Shown here in pieces: positions 13,110-13,274 of a stretch of 13,274 nucleotides of DNA. Location: assembly GCA_023489135.1 (NCBI GenBank), contig JAMDCE010000371.1, forward strand, positions 1 through 13,274, in the 5' to 3' direction. A program made the position numbers and the translations under genes. Position 1 is the stretch's first letter. Each line of letters opens with the position of its first letter. The notes beneath the pieces are model-generated. The model saw nothing but the letters and a program-made list of their open reading frames with translations, was not told the DNA's origin and did no database searches. The DNA comes from Chloroflexota bacterium (lineage in GTDB: Bacteria; Chloroflexota; Chloroflexia; JAMDCE01).

Positions 13110-13138
13110 TTGGGAAATCAGCTCGTGTCCCGTATAAT
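13110..13138 (+). promoter_or_regulatory. Promoter of nadE
   Basis: TTGGGA (-35, 13110-13115) and the consensus TATAAT (-10, 13133-13138) are 17 bases apart. The start would be near 13145, about 34 bases before the GTG. Confidence 0.75.
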
Positions 13139-13178
13139 TAGCGTAAGAGTGGAAAAAAAGCATTTGTGGAGCTAAAAG

Positions 13179-13274
13179 GTGAGATCCTTCAGAATCGCCC
13201 TGGCACAGATCAATACCACAGTGGGTGACCTTGATGGAAATACGCAGAAGATTCTAGGGAGGATGGCCGAGGCT
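13179..13274 (+). CDS. nadE: Glutamine-dependent NAD+ synthetase, N-terminus only (cut by window edge)
   Basis: The first 32 codons read MRSFRIALAQINTTVGDLDG followed by NTQKILGRMAEA. The segment RIALAQINTTVGDLDGN is the highly conserved start of the nitrilase-type glutaminase domain of two-domain NadE, which releases ammonia from glutamine for the C-terminal synthetase that converts deamido-NAD+ to NAD+. GTG at 13179 is the start, with GGAG eight bases upstream and a good promoter 41 bases before the codon. Catalytic residues and the synthetase domain lie beyond the window. The main alternative is another nitrilase-superfamily amidohydrolase, but the TTVGDLDGN wording favours NadE. Confidence 0.85.
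   Translation, partial: MRSFRIALAQINTTVGDLDGNTQKILGRMAEA

Noticed and set aside
12873..13163. 96-codon minus-strand frame before nadE
   Set aside because: It has no SD and no recognisable content, and it overlaps the nadE promoter.

Overview
The window reads as an ordinary bacterial chromosome segment of moderately high GC, with compact genes, clear Shine-Dalgarno sequences and several near-consensus sigma70-type promoters with 16-17 nt spacers. Lipoproteins with Thr/Pro/Ser-rich TPTP-type linkers, a Ctc/TL5-type L25, a Nramp-related transporter paired with a membrane-less MgtE relative, and multi-PAS/GAF soluble histidine kinases are compatible with Chloroflexota. That assignment is an inference from style, not proof. 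No phage, transposase or CRISPR is seen.

Layout: (1) 1-1705, minus: most of priA, the replication-restart helicase, cut by the left window edge. (2) 1855-2417, plus: promoter and gene for a LysM lipoprotein whose ribosome binding site sits in a small hairpin. (3) 2496-2699, plus: a free-standing transcription unit with its own promoter, a 16-codon ORF behind a strong SD, a nested RNA hairpin and a 21-bp bidirectional terminator. (4) 2714-3361, minus: ribosomal protein L25/Ctc, with a TTG start. (5) 3808-7225, plus: a consensus promoter, a ~250-nt leader ending in an intrinsic terminator that contains the SD of the first gene, then an apparent three-gene operon: a PRC-barrel/MgtE_N/CBS protein without a membrane domain, a Nramp-family transporter with altered metal-site signatures (resembling Nramp-related Mg2+ transporters), and a lipoprotein. 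(6) 7249-7324: a long imperfect inverted repeat. (7) 7329-7489: tRNA-Gln(CTG) with promoter and terminator. (8) 7872-12689, minus: two soluble sensor histidine kinases, each with its own promoter and no adjacent response regulator. (9) 13110-13274, plus: promoter and first 32 codons of glutamine-dependent NAD+ synthetase (nadE).

The most interesting part is the metal operon. The cytosolic Mg2+-sensing half of MgtE appears as a separate protein next to an unrelated Nramp-fold transporter, behind a leader with all the hardware of a riboswitch-type attenuator but no riboswitch class I can recognise. Second is the isolated sORF/structured-RNA unit at 2496-2699.
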